In this document: piece by piece, positions 1-13,200 of the stretch
How the letters are laid out: each line of letters starts with the position of its first letter
Position numbering within the stretch: the first letter of the stretch is position 1
Assembly (NCBI GenBank): GCA_905331475.1
Contig: CAJNYU010004349.1
Span: 20,457-84,456 of the forward strand
Source: Rotaria socialis
Taxonomy: Eukaryota; Rotifera; Eurotatoria; Philodinida; Philodinidae
Direction: 5' to 3'
Length of the DNA stretch: 64,000 nucleotides
The notes under the pieces: generated by a model
What the model was told of the DNA's origin: nothing
What the model saw: only the letters and a program-made list of their open reading frames with translations
Database searches by the model: none
Position numbers and translations under genes: made by a program

Positions 1-102
<102 letters not shown>

Positions 103-201
103 ACATGTTTCTTTAATTTATATAATTAGTTCGAGATCATGAAAGATATTTATGTCGTTTTCCATAATTAATTTACATCATTTTATGATTTATTCATTCA
201 G

Positions 202-692
202 GCTTTAAATATATTGCTCTTGGTGATATTATTATTTTACTAACATTTGGTCCTATAACAGTTGTTTTTTCATATATGGCACAAGCAGGTCACTATAGTA
301 TTTATCCAATACTTTACGCTTTACCATTAACATTAAACACCGAAGCTATTCTGCATAGTAATAATACACGAGATATGAAGCATGACTTATCAGTTGGTAT
401 ATTGACATTATCAATCTTACTTGGTAAACGATATTCGTATTATCTCTATTGTCTACTTATGTATTCGCCTTATATTATAATACTTTATATTATGATAAAT
501 ATATCTTGGTATTGTTTTCTACCATTATTAACAATATTCTATGCTTATCGATTATGTGAAGAATTTAAGAATGATGAGCTGATAAAATTACCCAATCGAA
601 CAGCACTATTAAATTTTTTACTTGGCTTTCTTTATATACTTTCAATTGTTATTACCAATACTGTACGCAAAGAACAACAATTTCTTTTTTGA
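202..692 (+). CDS. UBIAD1: UbiA prenyltransferase domain-containing protein 1, C-terminal exon (5' truncated)
   Basis: Last exon of the membrane prenyltransferase that makes menaquinone-4 (vitamin K2) and binds HMG-CoA reductase in ER/Golgi membranes in vertebrates. An acceptor AG at 200-201 opens the exon, and reading from 204 gives 162 residues to the TGA at 690-692. It begins FKYIALGDIIILLTFGP and carries the second polar prenyltransferase motif as NNTRDMKHD, preceded by TEAILHS, which closely follows vertebrate UBIAD1. Several hydrophobic membrane helices follow. The family is usually about 340 residues, so the N-terminal half, including the first Asp-rich motif, lies beyond the poly-C edge. 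103-201 is the 3' part of an intron. An AATAAA starts 4 bases after the stop. Confidence 0.9.
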
Positions 693-695
693 AAA

Positions 696-701
696 AATAA
701 A
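696..701 (+). promoter_or_regulatory. Polyadenylation signal of UBIAD1
   Basis: AATAAA begins 4 bases after the UBIAD1 stop codon, so the 3' UTR would be only some 20-30 bases. The next gene starts 180 bases further on. Confidence 0.55.
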
Positions 702-880
702 TGAAAGAAACCATGTAACCCTAGATGTCTGTTTAGTTAATGAAAAATCTCTTTATTCTACCTATTTGCTTCTCGTATAAAAGAAACTAGTCGAGTTTGT
801 TATTCTGTTAATTTTATTTATTCATGGAAAAAAACAAACAGTATATTTTAGATATGTTCAACTGTTTTCTATGATTTCTC

Positions 881-2747
881 ATGTCTACGAATACCATTAA
901 AAGTAATGATGGACAACAACAACTACAACAAACGAATATAAATCGATCGTCTTATGTACATTTATTTGCTGGAGGGTTCGAACAAAATGAAATAAAGATG
1001 CAAATTTCTAATTGTTTTGTTTCTTTTAATTGTAGGATTGCTGGTACATTCGGTGCTATATTAACATGTCCCTTAGAAGTAATCAAAACACGATATCAAT
1101 CATCGAAAAATGCATTTTCTCAGGGGAGAAATCATCTGAATTTGAATTCATCGACGAGTAATACTACCAATCATTGTACACTATCGGGCGCTAGAAGTCC
1201 AAGCATCATAAATTCACTTCGGTATTCATTTAACAAAAAAGTTCTTTTTCAATTGAGAGTAATCAGTTCGTTTTTCTACTGTACTTCTACTTTAGTCATA
1301 TTGTGAAATATGAAGGCTTTCGGGGCCTTTTTAAAGGTCTTATACCGAATCTAATTGGTGTTGCACCATCAAGGTATGAGTAAAATAGTAGAAATAAGAC
1401 TTTTCTTATGGTTTATTTTGAAATTAACATTTTTAGAGCGATTTATTTCTATGCTTATGCAAATACGAAATCATTTCTAGTTAGTGAACTGGAACGTGAA
1501 ACACCTTTAGTACATGTAACGTCAGCAGCTGTTGCAGGTAGTTTCTTCACTAAAATTATATAATTACAAGAACTGATATTCAAGGTATTGCTATGTCTAC
1601 TTGTACGAATCCATTGTGGTTTATTAAAACTCGACTTCAAATTGATCAAGGGTAAGAATAACATTCAGACATAGAAGTTCTATGATTCGCAATTCGAAAA
1701 AAAAACTGCAATTATGTTCAGATCAGCGGGAAATAGAATACATGTGTTTTGACCTTCTTGAATGCTTCCAAGAAAAAGACTGCAGGGACTCGTGAAAAGA
1801 AGCTAGTACAATGCCTGTGGAGTTAGCATATGGAATACGATCTATCTGCTTCTCTTGATTAAAGAAAATTTTCTTTTTTTTCATGCAATTCTTCGAATAG
1901 ACAGTAAATAGTACAAAATCTTTGATTCGAACACTTGAATTTCTACATTCTATGATTTATTTCTTTTTATCATACCGACCGGAACAAATGTCTGTATTTT
2001 TTGCGAACTGTGAAAGAATAATTAAGTGTCTAGTTTTGAATTCAATCAGAAAAACTTCGATTTATCTTTTAGAAACATCCGTGCGATTGATCTCATTCGA
2101 AATATCTATCATGAACATGGTATTTCAGCATTTTATAAAGGTAAGATAGCGAATCAAATTAGCGAATTGAAAAACAACAAAATTTCAGGCATATCGGCAT
2201 CGTATGTTGGCGTATCAGAGACCATAGTTCACTTTGTAATCTATGAACAAATAAAAGCACAATTACAGCTATTGCAAACAAGTCAGAATCGCCCGTTAGA
2301 CGATACCGGTCTCTACAATTTTTCATCGTATTTAATTGCTGCAGCATGTTCAAAATCATTTGCAACAACGCTATGTTATCCTCATGAAGTCGTTCGAACA
2401 CGTTTACGAGAAGAAGGTACAAAATATCGAACATTTATGCAAACATTAAAAAAAGTTTATTATGAAGAAACCATCGCTGGTTTGTATCGTGGTTTACTCA
2501 CTCATCTTATTCGACAGATTCCAGTAAGCAAAAACAACTTGTTAGCTTTTCTGTTTAATCAAATTTTGACTTGTAGAATACAGCTATTATGATGGCTACA
2601 TATGAACTTGTTATTGCATTCCTTCAATCCAATTCGATCGTTCCACCGCCGCCTACACCAGTTGTAGTAACCACTTTTCAAAGAAAAAAAGTCCTCGTCG
2701 AAAATGTTGATCTCGAAGCCAATGCAGTCAATGAAGCAGAATTATAA
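881..2747 (+). CDS. SLC25A36: Mitochondrial carrier, SLC25A33/SLC25A36-type pyrimidine nucleotide transporter
   Basis: Inner mitochondrial membrane carrier of 366 residues, expected to exchange pyrimidine nucleotides. Eight exons: 881-975, 1036-1221, 1296-1373, 1437-1537, 1585-1651, 2073-2140, 2189-2523 and 2577-2747; all phases agree. Three carrier repeats are visible with signatures PLEVIK (about residue 44), PLWFIK (163) and PHEVVR (263). The tryptophan in the second signature and the phrases LFAGG, GLIPNLIGVAPSRAIYF, SETIVHFVIYE and EVVRTRLREEGTKYR are hallmarks of the SLC25A33/36 branch. A polar C-terminal tail of about 40 residues extends past the usual end. Intron 5 (1652-2072) is long for this locus and holds nothing recognisable. 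An AG at 850-851, 30 bases before the ATG, looks like an acceptor. I cannot decide between the A33 and A36 paralogues; the lineage may have one ancestor of both. Confidence 0.93.
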
Positions 2748-3816
2748 TTAGTTAAATACCTCTTTTCTATCTAGTTATGTAAAAAAAAAGGAAACAAACA
2801 AACAGTCTTGTTTCTCCTGTAATTTTGTTTTTCTCCCAAATATTCTTTGTTAAGATAACGTCGATATTTTTTTATACGTGTCTCCTTGCTGGTGTATTAA
2901 AAACACATAATATTGTCATTTACTTTAATTGACTGAATATCATATCTAGAAATAGATCTGATTCTTTTATTTTCTTGAAAACCGGGTGCTCGTTTTTCCA
3001 TCTAGCTATGTGCCAAATATTGAAAGTTCTTGTCGTTTTTCTTATTACAACGCCGAGAGTGACTATTTAGTTTTTCTTCCTGCTCGTTTAATACCATACA
3101 TTGTCTTTCGGTATTCTAGGATATGAAATTTTGTTTTGTGTTTTTGATAATTGTGAAAATTTGTTTATGTTTTGACATATATTTTGCAAAATAAAAAAAA
3201 ATAAAACAATCGGATGATAACAATTTCTATCGATGCTAAAAGAAAGAAAACATTAGTTTAGAAGATCTTCGTTCGAAATATGAATACCAATGAGAAACAG
3301 ATTCATTCTGAAGACCTAGTGTGCGAACCTAATCACCGGACTCCTGCTGTTAGATTCCGATTAGCTTTCTAACAGGGATTTATTGATTGGCACATGCGAG
3401 CAATTTGTGAGTTTTTGTAGAATCGAACAAAACTCATGCAGCCAATTGATCAGTAGAATAGGTCACGATAAGACAACGAAACTGATTTAATTTTCTAATG
3501 TATGATATCTGTTGGATAGGCGAAAGTGTGAAATTCGTCATATAAGTACAAACATTCAACTACGAGGAAAATTCGAAGAATGATTATATGAAATATAAAA
3601 GCAAAATTCGGCTTTTTTAATGAATTTTATCGATATGCAACAAAGAACAAAAAATATTGTTTTTCTAATGAGCAATTATGACGTTTTGTCTAGAACGATA
3701 GATAAACATCACACACACACACATCGTGCTTATCTCTTTCGTTCACATAGAAACAATCGGATTATGATTCGTATGATATTCCGTTCACATTAGTATAGTT
3801 ATTCATTCAAACAAAA
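2748..3816. other. Intergenic, 3' UTR and upstream region
   Basis: No coding pattern seen. An AATAAA at 3190-3195 is a plausible but distant polyadenylation signal for the carrier gene. A short CA repeat lies at about 3711-3722. The last few hundred bases presumably hold the promoter of the guanylate cyclase gene. Confidence 0.5.
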
Positions 3817-6800
3817 ATGCTGATTCTGGTAATAGAGAATGTTCACGCATATCGTTTTTCTATGTTTTCATATAATAATTCGTCTTAATAGATTTTTATT
3901 CAATGTTTTTTTGTAATTTGTTTGGCATGGCATAATATGGATAATAGCCGATTTCATTGTTGGCCATCTAATGCTTCGTCAACACTAACAGAAACACTGG
4001 CGCAACATGGATATAATTGTAAAGGTAAAAACTAGGATGTTTATAAATCTCATAAGAATTAATAGAAATATTTTAGGTATTGATGTAAATTGGATTCAAC
4101 CTCCACCAAAACAAGGTTATTTTTTTTTCTTCAAATAAAATTTAATAATGTTTCATTCTATTGTAATTACTATACTATAGTCACTCAAGACGTTCCATTC
4201 AATGTAACATATTCAATTGATTTATCAGCTGAATTTTTCGATTGGGCAATTTATATACTACCTAAGCCATTATATTCGTCTGTATTGGTCACTTTTTTTA
4301 TAGATTAAAAATTTTTTTCTTTCGCCCTGATTAGACTATCAAATCGAACGATGAATAGTAGTCACGCATGGCACGAATGGTGTTATAATCATGAGCCAAC
4401 TGTTGACGCCACAGATCCGAGAATTGAATCTGATACTTGTATATGGCACATTAATGTACATGCATGTGCCCTTGGACGTTCGGTACCATATTGCGGTCCT
4501 TGGTAATTTTTCGTTTCTTTTTTTGTTTTAATGAAAAATCTTAAATTATCTATATATGCTTTATTCTATGGAAGGATTCCGCCAAGTGGTGAAATATATC
4601 ATAGTCTAGTTATGGCAGGACCTGCATCTCGGAGTAAGTTTTTTAGCATGAATGGAATGAAATGTATATGCAGAATTTTATCTCATTTACTATCAATGAA
4701 GATACCTATCGAAACAGTTAACGGCAAGTGGCGCACATGCGTTGAATTCAATGTTAATAAGATTCTCTCTGGTTCTTAGCATATCAATCATAGCTTTAGA
4801 TAAATGCGGAAACATCGGATTCGTATCCGATTGTTATGTGTACTGCAAAAGCTGAGTCGATTTATACATGTTTTGAATAATTCTGAGAAAAAATCTCTGT
4901 CCCCCCCCCCGCCTTAGGGATGGTCTGGTCAATAACGACAATTTTTCCGATAACTCAGCCATTTCTTGGCGGATCCTTCTCATCTTCGAACTCGACTGAG
5001 ATATTGATGAGATCATTCTGTGTACAAAATTTCATGACAATTGGATGAGGCTTTCAAGAGTTATCATGTTAACGGGTGGCCGGACACACTGCCTGAATCT
5101 AGAGTGTATTCTCTTTTTGAGTACACCATAAAATTTCTTGTTTTTAAGATTGATTTCCGCGACACCAATTTTCATGATTAGTAAATGAGAGAAAATTGCA
5201 TTAAACTTTAGTTCGATTCAAAACAATCTAATCATTTATTTGTAGTTTATGAAAGTACGGTGATTATACCTGTGTTTGGAGTCATAGAAATCATAGCACA
5301 TTTTAAAATTGGCATTGAAGATTGGATTCATATTGCTTTAGTCAGCACGAATATACAAGTTAGTCGCAAAGCAAGTATGTCGTTTTTGTGCTTCTGTTTT
5401 GAATAAATATAATGACATGAATATTGTTTTTGCTTCAGTTTGTGGCGATAAATATTGTGATTTAAATTATGAGAACTGTTCTAATTGTCCAATCGATTGT
5501 GGTAAATGTCCTCTAAAGCCTGTTCATATTGGTTTTATAACAACGGGCTGCGCTCTTCTAGTCGGTTTATTCATCGGAGTTTTTCTAGTAAGCCAGAAAA
5601 AAATGAATCATTATTGTACACTTCATTGATATGCTATTTAGTACTTTAAAATTCAAGAACAACGCCTGTTATGGGATCCGAGTTGGATTATTGATATTAA
5701 AGAAGTTCAACGTAAGACATAATATACTAGTTGATAATGTTCAGAGTAGAAATAGAAGCCATAACGGATATGATCAAAGATGAAATTTATAAGGAAGATC
5801 ATTATAAATTGAATTTTTTTCTCTCTTCTTGTCTATTTGAAATCATTTCGGAGATCCTTCTTAAGTAGAGTTCGATCGTTCATAAACCATTTTTTATAGT
5901 TTAAAAAGTTCTCTGCAGAAATCACTAACAGTAGAAACGAATGAGTCGAATAATGTTAAATTCGACTATCGTTTTCTTTTATTCCAGCACTTCGGCCACA
6001 ACAATCAATTAGTTTAACATCCTTAAACGATCCGAAAAAGACAAGTATTAGTAGACAACCAAGTGAAACTAACTTAAGTGTTACCACAACTTTTTCAACG
6101 ATTAGTATTGCACAACAAATTTTTTGTCCTGCCGGTTATTTGTAAGTTTGGCTTTTTTTGATTGAAAGACACATTAAAATAACGAATTTCTGTGTTTTTA
6201 GACGACATACTTGCGTAGCTATTCGAAAATATAAACATAAACATTTTCAATTGACACGTCGTGTACGTGAACAAGTTCGGCTTGTACGAACATTTAATCA
6301 TAATAATGTTTGCAAATTTATGGGTGCTTCATTATTTCCTAATGAAGTTATTATCTATATGGAATATATGCCAAAAGGTTCGTTACGTGATGTTTTACAA
6401 AATGATAAAATACCTATAACGTGGCCATTTCGGTAAATAAAAATATTGAATGTTAAAGGAATAAAAATTGCTTCGTCACAGGTTTTCATTTGCAATAGAT
6501 ATTCTTAATGGTCTATCGTATATTCATAGTCGACATCTTATTCATGGACGACTCAATTCATCGAATTGTGTTGTTGATCAACGGTTAACCATAAAAATCA
6601 CAGGTAACAGCTTTTGATCCTATGGATAAATCTTAGACCAAATAACTGAGAGCGACGATTAAGGAACAAAATACATATTTCTCACCAGATCTCATTTTCG
6701 AACGCCTTACATGATAGTTTTACATAGAAGAAAGCATTGTGTTAATTTCAATCGGTGCCGAACGTGTTTCTATTTTAGATTATGGTCTTGACGATCTTCG

Positions 6801-9342
6801 TTTTCATAATATTAGTGTTAACTCATATGTTCAATCAATCGAAGCCTATAAAAGAGCTTATTACGCACCTGAACTAATATCAATTAATGAATTGAAATTA
6901 ACTCCTCCAATAGATATTTATGCATTTGGCATTATTCTAAATGAAATAGCAACACGAGCGGAACCGTTTGGGGTTACTATTCATTTTGACTTATGTCAAA
7001 AAGGAAAAATATTGATTTGTTTTAGGACGATGATATTGAATCGATTATGAAAATTGGTTATCGTCCGAAACTTGCTCAGATGACTTTTGATGTTAATAAT
7101 GAAAATGAAGACGATTTTTGTCCGTTACCATCATCGTATATTCGACTTGTTAAACGATGTATTATAGAAAATCCGTATGATCGTCCAACATGCAAAGATA
7201 TAGAAAAACACTTGAAGAAAATGTGCCCATTTCAAATGAGTCCAATTGATTTAATATTTAAAAAGATGTCTCTTTATCAAACAAGTCTTGAACAAGCTGT
7301 ACAATTACGCACACATGAACTTGAACAAGAAAAACATAAATCGGAAAATCTTCTATACAGTAAGTATGAGAGACAAAAATGCATGTTGCAATTCCACTTC
7401 ATGACTGCTTCTTCCATCTGCCTACAGAATCACGTGATTCGTTCATATAGACAAAATAAATTAGATTTTGAGTTGTAATTGGTTCTATGCACCTACACTT
7501 AATTGCTACTAATACTTCAATTAATTTTAATGAAAGTGATAAGTTCCGTCGAGAACATTATTTGCGTGAAATTATAATTCGCAGGTAAATTTTCTGAGAA
7601 CGATTATGATATATTATTAGTGAAAAATCGTCACGAATGCGAGGCTTTTTCCTGTGTTCCTTTCCGGTTGTCTTTTTCTTGCTCGATCTATTGATATGTA
7701 CTATATTGCAGGTATGTTACCGAAAAGTGTTGCTGAACAATTAAGAGTTGGCCAAATGGTTTCAGCAGAATATTATGAAAATTGTACGATATATTTCAGG
7801 TACTGTCTTGGTGATTGTCTACGAAAATTTGATCTTGAACTTTTTCATCTGTCCTTAGTGATATCGTTGGATTTACAACTATTTCAAGTCGATGTAAACC
7901 TATTGATGTTGTTGAATTTCTCAACCGGGTTTATACAACATTTGATACAGTTGTTGACCGTTATGATGTTTATAAAGTTGAAACAATTGGAGATGCGTGT
8001 AAGTTATTCTAATGTAGATTTATGTTTTTACATGAGAATTTTTAGATATGGTGGTTTCCGGCGTGCCGAAAAGAAATGGTAATGAACATGCATATCAAAT
8101 AGCGACCATGGCACTTGAACTTGTTCGTCAATCAACAAAAAATATTCTTATACCATTTTCAAATAATGAAAAACTTCGAATTCGCGTTGGTTTACATTCC
8201 GGTAAATAGGATATAGAGTTGCCTATTTGTAGAATTCGATAAGGAATTTTTGTTTTCTATAATAAATTGAAGCAAATATTGACATTCATTCGTATACTAT
8301 AGATTTACGATTCTTAAATGCGACATATAGAATCGTTCAGGCGTCCTATCGTCTACTTCCCATTACATTTGTAATGTGTGTAAAATGAGTCTTTCATTGA
8401 TTCTAAAACATCAATAGACAGTCTTTTAAATCATAAAGTTTTGTCACTGAATAAGAATCATCTCTACAAAACATTATGATTTATTTAGGACCTGTTTGTA
8501 CTGGTGTTGTTGGTTCAAAAATGCCTCGGTAAGAACGATGAAAATTATAAATTAAATATTTATTCTAGTTGACTATAGATATTGTCTTTTTGGTGACACT
8601 GTAAATACTGCGTAAGCCATTTTCTTTTCGGTTTTTGTTATTTATAAAATACAAGAAAAAAGATAAATTTAGATCGAGAATGGAATCGAATGGTGAAGGT
8701 AAATTTTTTTGAATTAATTTTAAAATTCGAAAAAAAACTTTTGATCATTTTTTTCAGCCAATAAAATTCATATGACAAATGATACAAAGGAATTGCTAGA
8801 TAAAACTGGTCGTTTTCTTATTGAAAAACGAGGAACAATGCATATCAAAGTAAAATAATTCTTTTAAAATTCCTTTATTTTCTATTTTCGAATCCTCATT
8901 CTTATTCATAGGGAAAAGGTGAAATGGTTCGTAGCTAAATATTTTCCGCATTCAAGATTTCGAAAACGTAGGTCTTTTTCTTATAGACAACTTATTGGCT
9001 ACTTGAAGAGCTAGAGTCAAAAAATGATTGCATCGAAAAAAATCTTCTATACGTACAGCCAAGTAAGTCACTCGAACGATAGTATTCATCATCAAAGTGA
9101 CAAAATAATCCGTTTCGTGTGATATCTAACGGAATTTAATATATGCATTTTATTTTAGTAAGGCTTCCACCAATACACAGAAGAGAAGTTTCAACATCAC
9201 TTCATGTTCCAAGTAATTTTTTTCGAATCACTATAAGAAAAACAACGTGCTTTTTCCTTCAGATTCAACAACTATTTCAATTCCACATGGTTCACCATCA
9301 CCACGAAAGACAACTACTTTCAATTTAATCTCGATAGAATAG
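3817..9342 (+). CDS. Receptor-type (particulate) guanylate cyclase
   Basis: Single-pass receptor that would turn GTP into cGMP; 896 residues in 25 exons: 3817-3828, 3892-4024, 4077-4115, 4181-4277, 4335-4502, 4575-4633, 5246-5374, 5439-5587, 5642-5711, 5988-6141, 6202-6432, 6482-6603, 6779-6972, 7026-7359, 7712-7799, 7859-7998, 8046-8201, 8489-8528, 8579-8611, 8673-8698, 8758-8849, 8912-8926, 8987-9062, 9159-9212, 9263-9342. A 12-base first exon joins to a hydrophobic stretch to give a signal peptide ([17 protein letters not shown]). The ectodomain is short (about 220 residues) and ends in a Cys-rich module (214-236) before the membrane helix (243-264). The kinase-homology domain has [16 protein letters not shown] and DYG (455), lacking a normal catalytic loop. 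[16 protein letters not shown] is the dimerisation helix. The cyclase domain has SDIVGFT (660), VETIGDAYMV with E701 and D705, and [16 protein letters not shown] with C774: both metal Asp residues and the GTP-selecting Glu and Cys are present. The ligand is unknown. Exons 4, 5 and 22 have less certain edges. Confidence 0.9.
4634..5245 (+). other. Long intron of the guanylate cyclase gene with a C10 tract
   Basis: This 612-base intron is about ten times the local norm. It carries a run of about ten C bases at 4902-4911 and less AT-rich sequence around 4890-5100 than its surroundings, which suggests inserted old repeat DNA. I found no inverted ends that would define an element. Confidence 0.5.
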
Positions 9343-9381
9343 AATTCGTATTATATTAAAAAAAAAAATACTTTTGTTCTC

Positions 9382-9387
9382 AATAAA
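9382..9387 (+). promoter_or_regulatory. Polyadenylation signal of the guanylate cyclase gene
   Basis: AATAAA 40 bases after the stop codon, in AT-rich sequence, at a typical position for a short 3' UTR. Confidence 0.5.
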
Positions 9388-10066
9388 TAAATCTTGTTTC
9401 TATTTCATCGAGATTCGAATTCATCAGACATTTTCTATTCGAACATAAACGTTGAAATATTATTTACGTGACACGACTATTTTTTGTTTGAATTTGATTT
9501 TGCAGATCTCCTTTTTTTAGCGTAGTTACTTTCTTGAAAAAAATTTCAATTATCCATATATACATATATTCCCATTCTTCACACTTAAAAATTTCATCGG
9601 TTGTAAAAACAAACTCAAATGGTTGTTCTCTTGACATGGTATGAGAAAAATTTTCTATCTAATCGATACATGTAAATGGTGCTTATGTCTAACGAGCTAA
9701 TCGAGTAAAATATTTCTTAAATGTTTTTTCGACAAAGAAATTCTTCACACTTAAACATATGTATAAATGCCCTTGACGACCTGGATATATCTATCGCTAT
9801 GTATAATAAAACCGATGTCAATGAACAGTTGTCTCTCCAACGATCACTTCTTTCGTCTATAAATCGATAGAACTCGTGCGTGGTCTTGTGTCATCTTTGC
9901 TTGTATACTATGTAATAATATCCGTTATTTTCCTTCTTTTTTCCATTTCTTTCTCTCTCTCTCTCCGTTACATACGTTCTTTCCATGTCTTCGTTTTCTT
10001 TCATTTTACTTTTTCTTTTATATATAGACCACGTCACCACTATCTCTCACATCGCGCTATCATTCA

Positions 10067-10070
<4 letters not shown>

Positions 10071-10097
<27 letters not shown>
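10071..10097. repeat. (CT)n microsatellite
   Basis: Twenty-seven bases of uninterrupted CT, the longest of several CT tracts between 9.9 and 18.3 kb. It creates spurious Ser/Leu-rich open frames. Confidence 0.95.
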
Positions 10098-10102
<5 letters not shown>

Positions 10103-11524
10103 GGTATTTTTTTATAATTGCCAGTTCGCCCGTGCATACATTTGATTTTAGTCGACGTGCGTTGTGGCACATACTTCACTATTTCATTTTCGCTCTGTTG
10201 TCTATCCTTCGTATGCACATGCGCATGTCAAAAAGATAAGCACTTACTATTAGCATGTTCAAATGGGCAACTATTAATAAGACTTACATTTTTACTCAAT
10301 CGACCTGCAACAGACAAGTAAATAATAAAGACGACAAGATCAAAACTTTAAGTAAGTTGAGTTTCTTCTCTTAAATTGACAGTTATATTGACTACTACAT
10401 GCCGATATCGAGAAATTGATAGTTCGGAAGTAGAAGAGAAAGAAGAATCAAACCAACGGAGGAGGCTTCTAATGACCATATATGAGATAGGTCATGATAT
10501 TTACGCATGCTGAGAACTAAAACATATACGTACACATTTATTGGACGATCTTGAAACATCGCCTATTGTCGTCAGTCAGTTTTTACATACAAGAGTATGT
10601 TGTAACAACAATAAACAACAACAAGATCGTCATTTCAGTTATAGGATATAATCAGCAGGCAAAGTATTTGAACGGGTGTACATATAAACAGCTGTATAGA
10701 GTAGCCCCATTGTTTTACTACACATTCTTTTTCTTCTTCTTTTTGATGATGGTGACGTTAGCCATCACTTAGCAATAGAGAAATTCTTTCTACGCGTTTT
10801 TACCCTGTGGGATTCTGACTGCTGTCAAAGTAAGAATAGCAATGGCAGCCGCTACCGATAATGAGACAATACCATTTGGTCTAAGGCATGTAATTGTTGT
10901 TGAAACCAAAAAAAACATACAAAAACAGAAAACGTGTTTCTGCCTATCTATCTGACACTCGATGCGTGCTGTCACATTTATGTCAAATCTTGTTTCTGAG
11001 ATTTCGATTTGTGCAATTATCAATCATATTCCTTATATTGACATACACACATCTTTGACAGTCCGTCGTCTTGTCTATTTGACATATCTTTTTATTCTTT
11101 GTATGTTGTTATTTTAACTGATGACGCTGCCCGAAAGATACATGTTTTTCCGATTTGCTTCTTACGGCTCGAAGCATTGATAATGGTAGGTTAAGGTTGT
11201 GCACAGTGATGCTGATATTGTCATTGTGTCTGTGTGCTTGTAGGAGGCAAGAAGAAAAAATAATTGAGAGGCAACAAAAAAAAAAGGCAACCATGTAATG
11301 AAGATATTCATCACTGAATTATAGATTTGTATTGTTCTTGTCTTTCTCTGTAGATTACATCGATGATAAAAAAATGCTCTCTTCTTTGCTCGCCCCTTTT
11401 CTTTCTCTCTCTCTCTCTCTTCTTGTTTGATGTCAATCCAATCACTGGTGCTAGCGAGTAAAAGATCACATCCGTGAGGATACATATTGATGAGCATTAT
11501 GAGAAAGAAGTAACAAGTAAGTAG

Positions 11525-11551
11525 CATATATATATATATATATATATATAA
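11525..11551. repeat. (TA)n microsatellite
   Basis: Uninterrupted alternating TA/AT of about 27 bases in gene-free DNA. Confidence 0.95.
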
Positions 11552-12593
11552 AGAATAAATAAAATTAGGTGAATAAGATTTCTATTTAAAAAAATCCCTT
11601 TTTTTTTGTATCATTTCGCTTTAATTTAAAATATATGCTTGACATATTTATTATTATATCAATAAGAATAATTACTTAAGTTTTGTCTTGATTGTATTCA
11701 ATTAATATGATCAACAAAGATATAAATATCGGATGGTTTTTGTTATGATAAACATATTAAATTGTATTTGTCAGTTCTCTTACAAATCCTATTAAGTAAT
11801 GTTACGTTATTGACCAGCCAGCGTTTGTTTTTTCTGCGCGTGTATTTATACAACTTTCAAAAAAATGTCAACTGTTCTCTTCACTATCTTTGCATGTTTT
11901 TGACGTTTTCAGAATTTCTTTTCTTTTTTCGTCTTGTCTTTAACTTACCGTCATATAATCAAAGAGCAAACATTAGAAAAAGAGAAGGAGCCTGTTGACA
12001 GAAGAGGAAAAAAGCCCTAAAAGAAAGAGAATAAGAATATCGTCAACGAATAAAAAGTAGCTACTGTACGACGGCACGAGTTTTTGCGTCAATCGAATGA
12101 TGGTAACTGGTTAGCTTTCGCAGACAATATTGAGCAACTACTTTGTTCATCATATGCGTATATACATCCATATGTATGTTACAATAGAAGCAGGAAAGCA
12201 GCTGTTTATACAATGATCTTGTCGTTGTTCGAGATTCACTGAAGTAATGATCGACGATTAGTTGTAACTACTACGACGATGATGATGGCGCCTTCTCGTT
12301 TCACTCAACTGGTTGAATACATTCATTCTGTCTTCTTTTTTTGCTCGTCTTCTTCTTCTTCGTCTATTATTCCTAATTGCTATTCATAAAAAGCGAATTA
12401 ACATTGGCCCAAATCAATTATAGTGACGTTTATATGTAGGCAAAACAGACAGAAGAAAACGCGAAGTTCTGTTACGTAGGAAGAACATAAGAAATGTGGG
12501 AATGATGACAGGCCGTTAGCTTAACGAGAGTAATAGTCTCTTGAAATTATATACCAACTACCTTAAATACTTTGCATAATTTATACGTGATCA

Positions 12594-12659
12594 TATATAT
12601 ATATATATATATATATTTACAGGTAGCGAAAAAAAATATATATATATATATATATATAT
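12594..12659. repeat. Paired (TA)n microsatellites
   Basis: Two TA tracts, 12594-12616 and 12630-12659, separated by a short non-repeat spacer containing a run of A. The pair could fold back on itself. Confidence 0.9.
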
Positions 12660-13173
12660 TACATATTACTATAATTGCAGTTAAATGGTATTTCACCTCG
12701 GGCTCTCTCTGTATTGACGTTTCATTCTTTTTCTTTTTCGTATGTGAGACAAACAGTTGAACATACCCTTAGGATACATATGTATTTACTCTCGTGATGC
12801 TCGCATAGGTTTATTTTTCTTTTCATTAGTCACATAATGAGTGGATAGTCTTTATATTCTAATTCTATCAAATGACAATCAGTTGACATTTGGGACGTTG
12901 AATAGTCCTTCGGGAAAGATACATAGGAAATAGCTATATGTACAAGCAGTTATATCGATATTCTCATTATAATTGTTTTTAACGCACGCGTATGAATCAT
13001 TTACTATATAGAAAGAACGGAAGGGGGTGGTGATTCTATTGATATGTATGATAAATGAGATAGAAAAATGATTTGGAAAAAATGTTTGTTAGCTTTATTT
13101 CGAGTTGACAAAAGATGCAACAATTTACGAACAATTTCTTCTCAAGTAGCGAAGAATAAAAAAAGCAGAGTGC

Positions 13174-13200
13174 GCTCTCTCTCTCTCTCTCTCTCTCTCT
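13174..13200. repeat. (CT)n microsatellite
   Basis: Uninterrupted CT tract followed about 75 bases later by a TA tract (about 13277-13300). It generates short false frames on both strands. Confidence 0.95.

Noticed and set aside
971-990. GGTTCGAA that resembles the T-loop of a tRNA
   Set aside because: It is the donor side of intron 1 of the carrier gene; no acceptor stem, anticodon arm or D-loop can be paired around it.
9876-10321. Three overlapping plus-strand frames rich in Ser, Leu and Phe
   Set aside because: They are produced by CT microsatellites and T-rich DNA.
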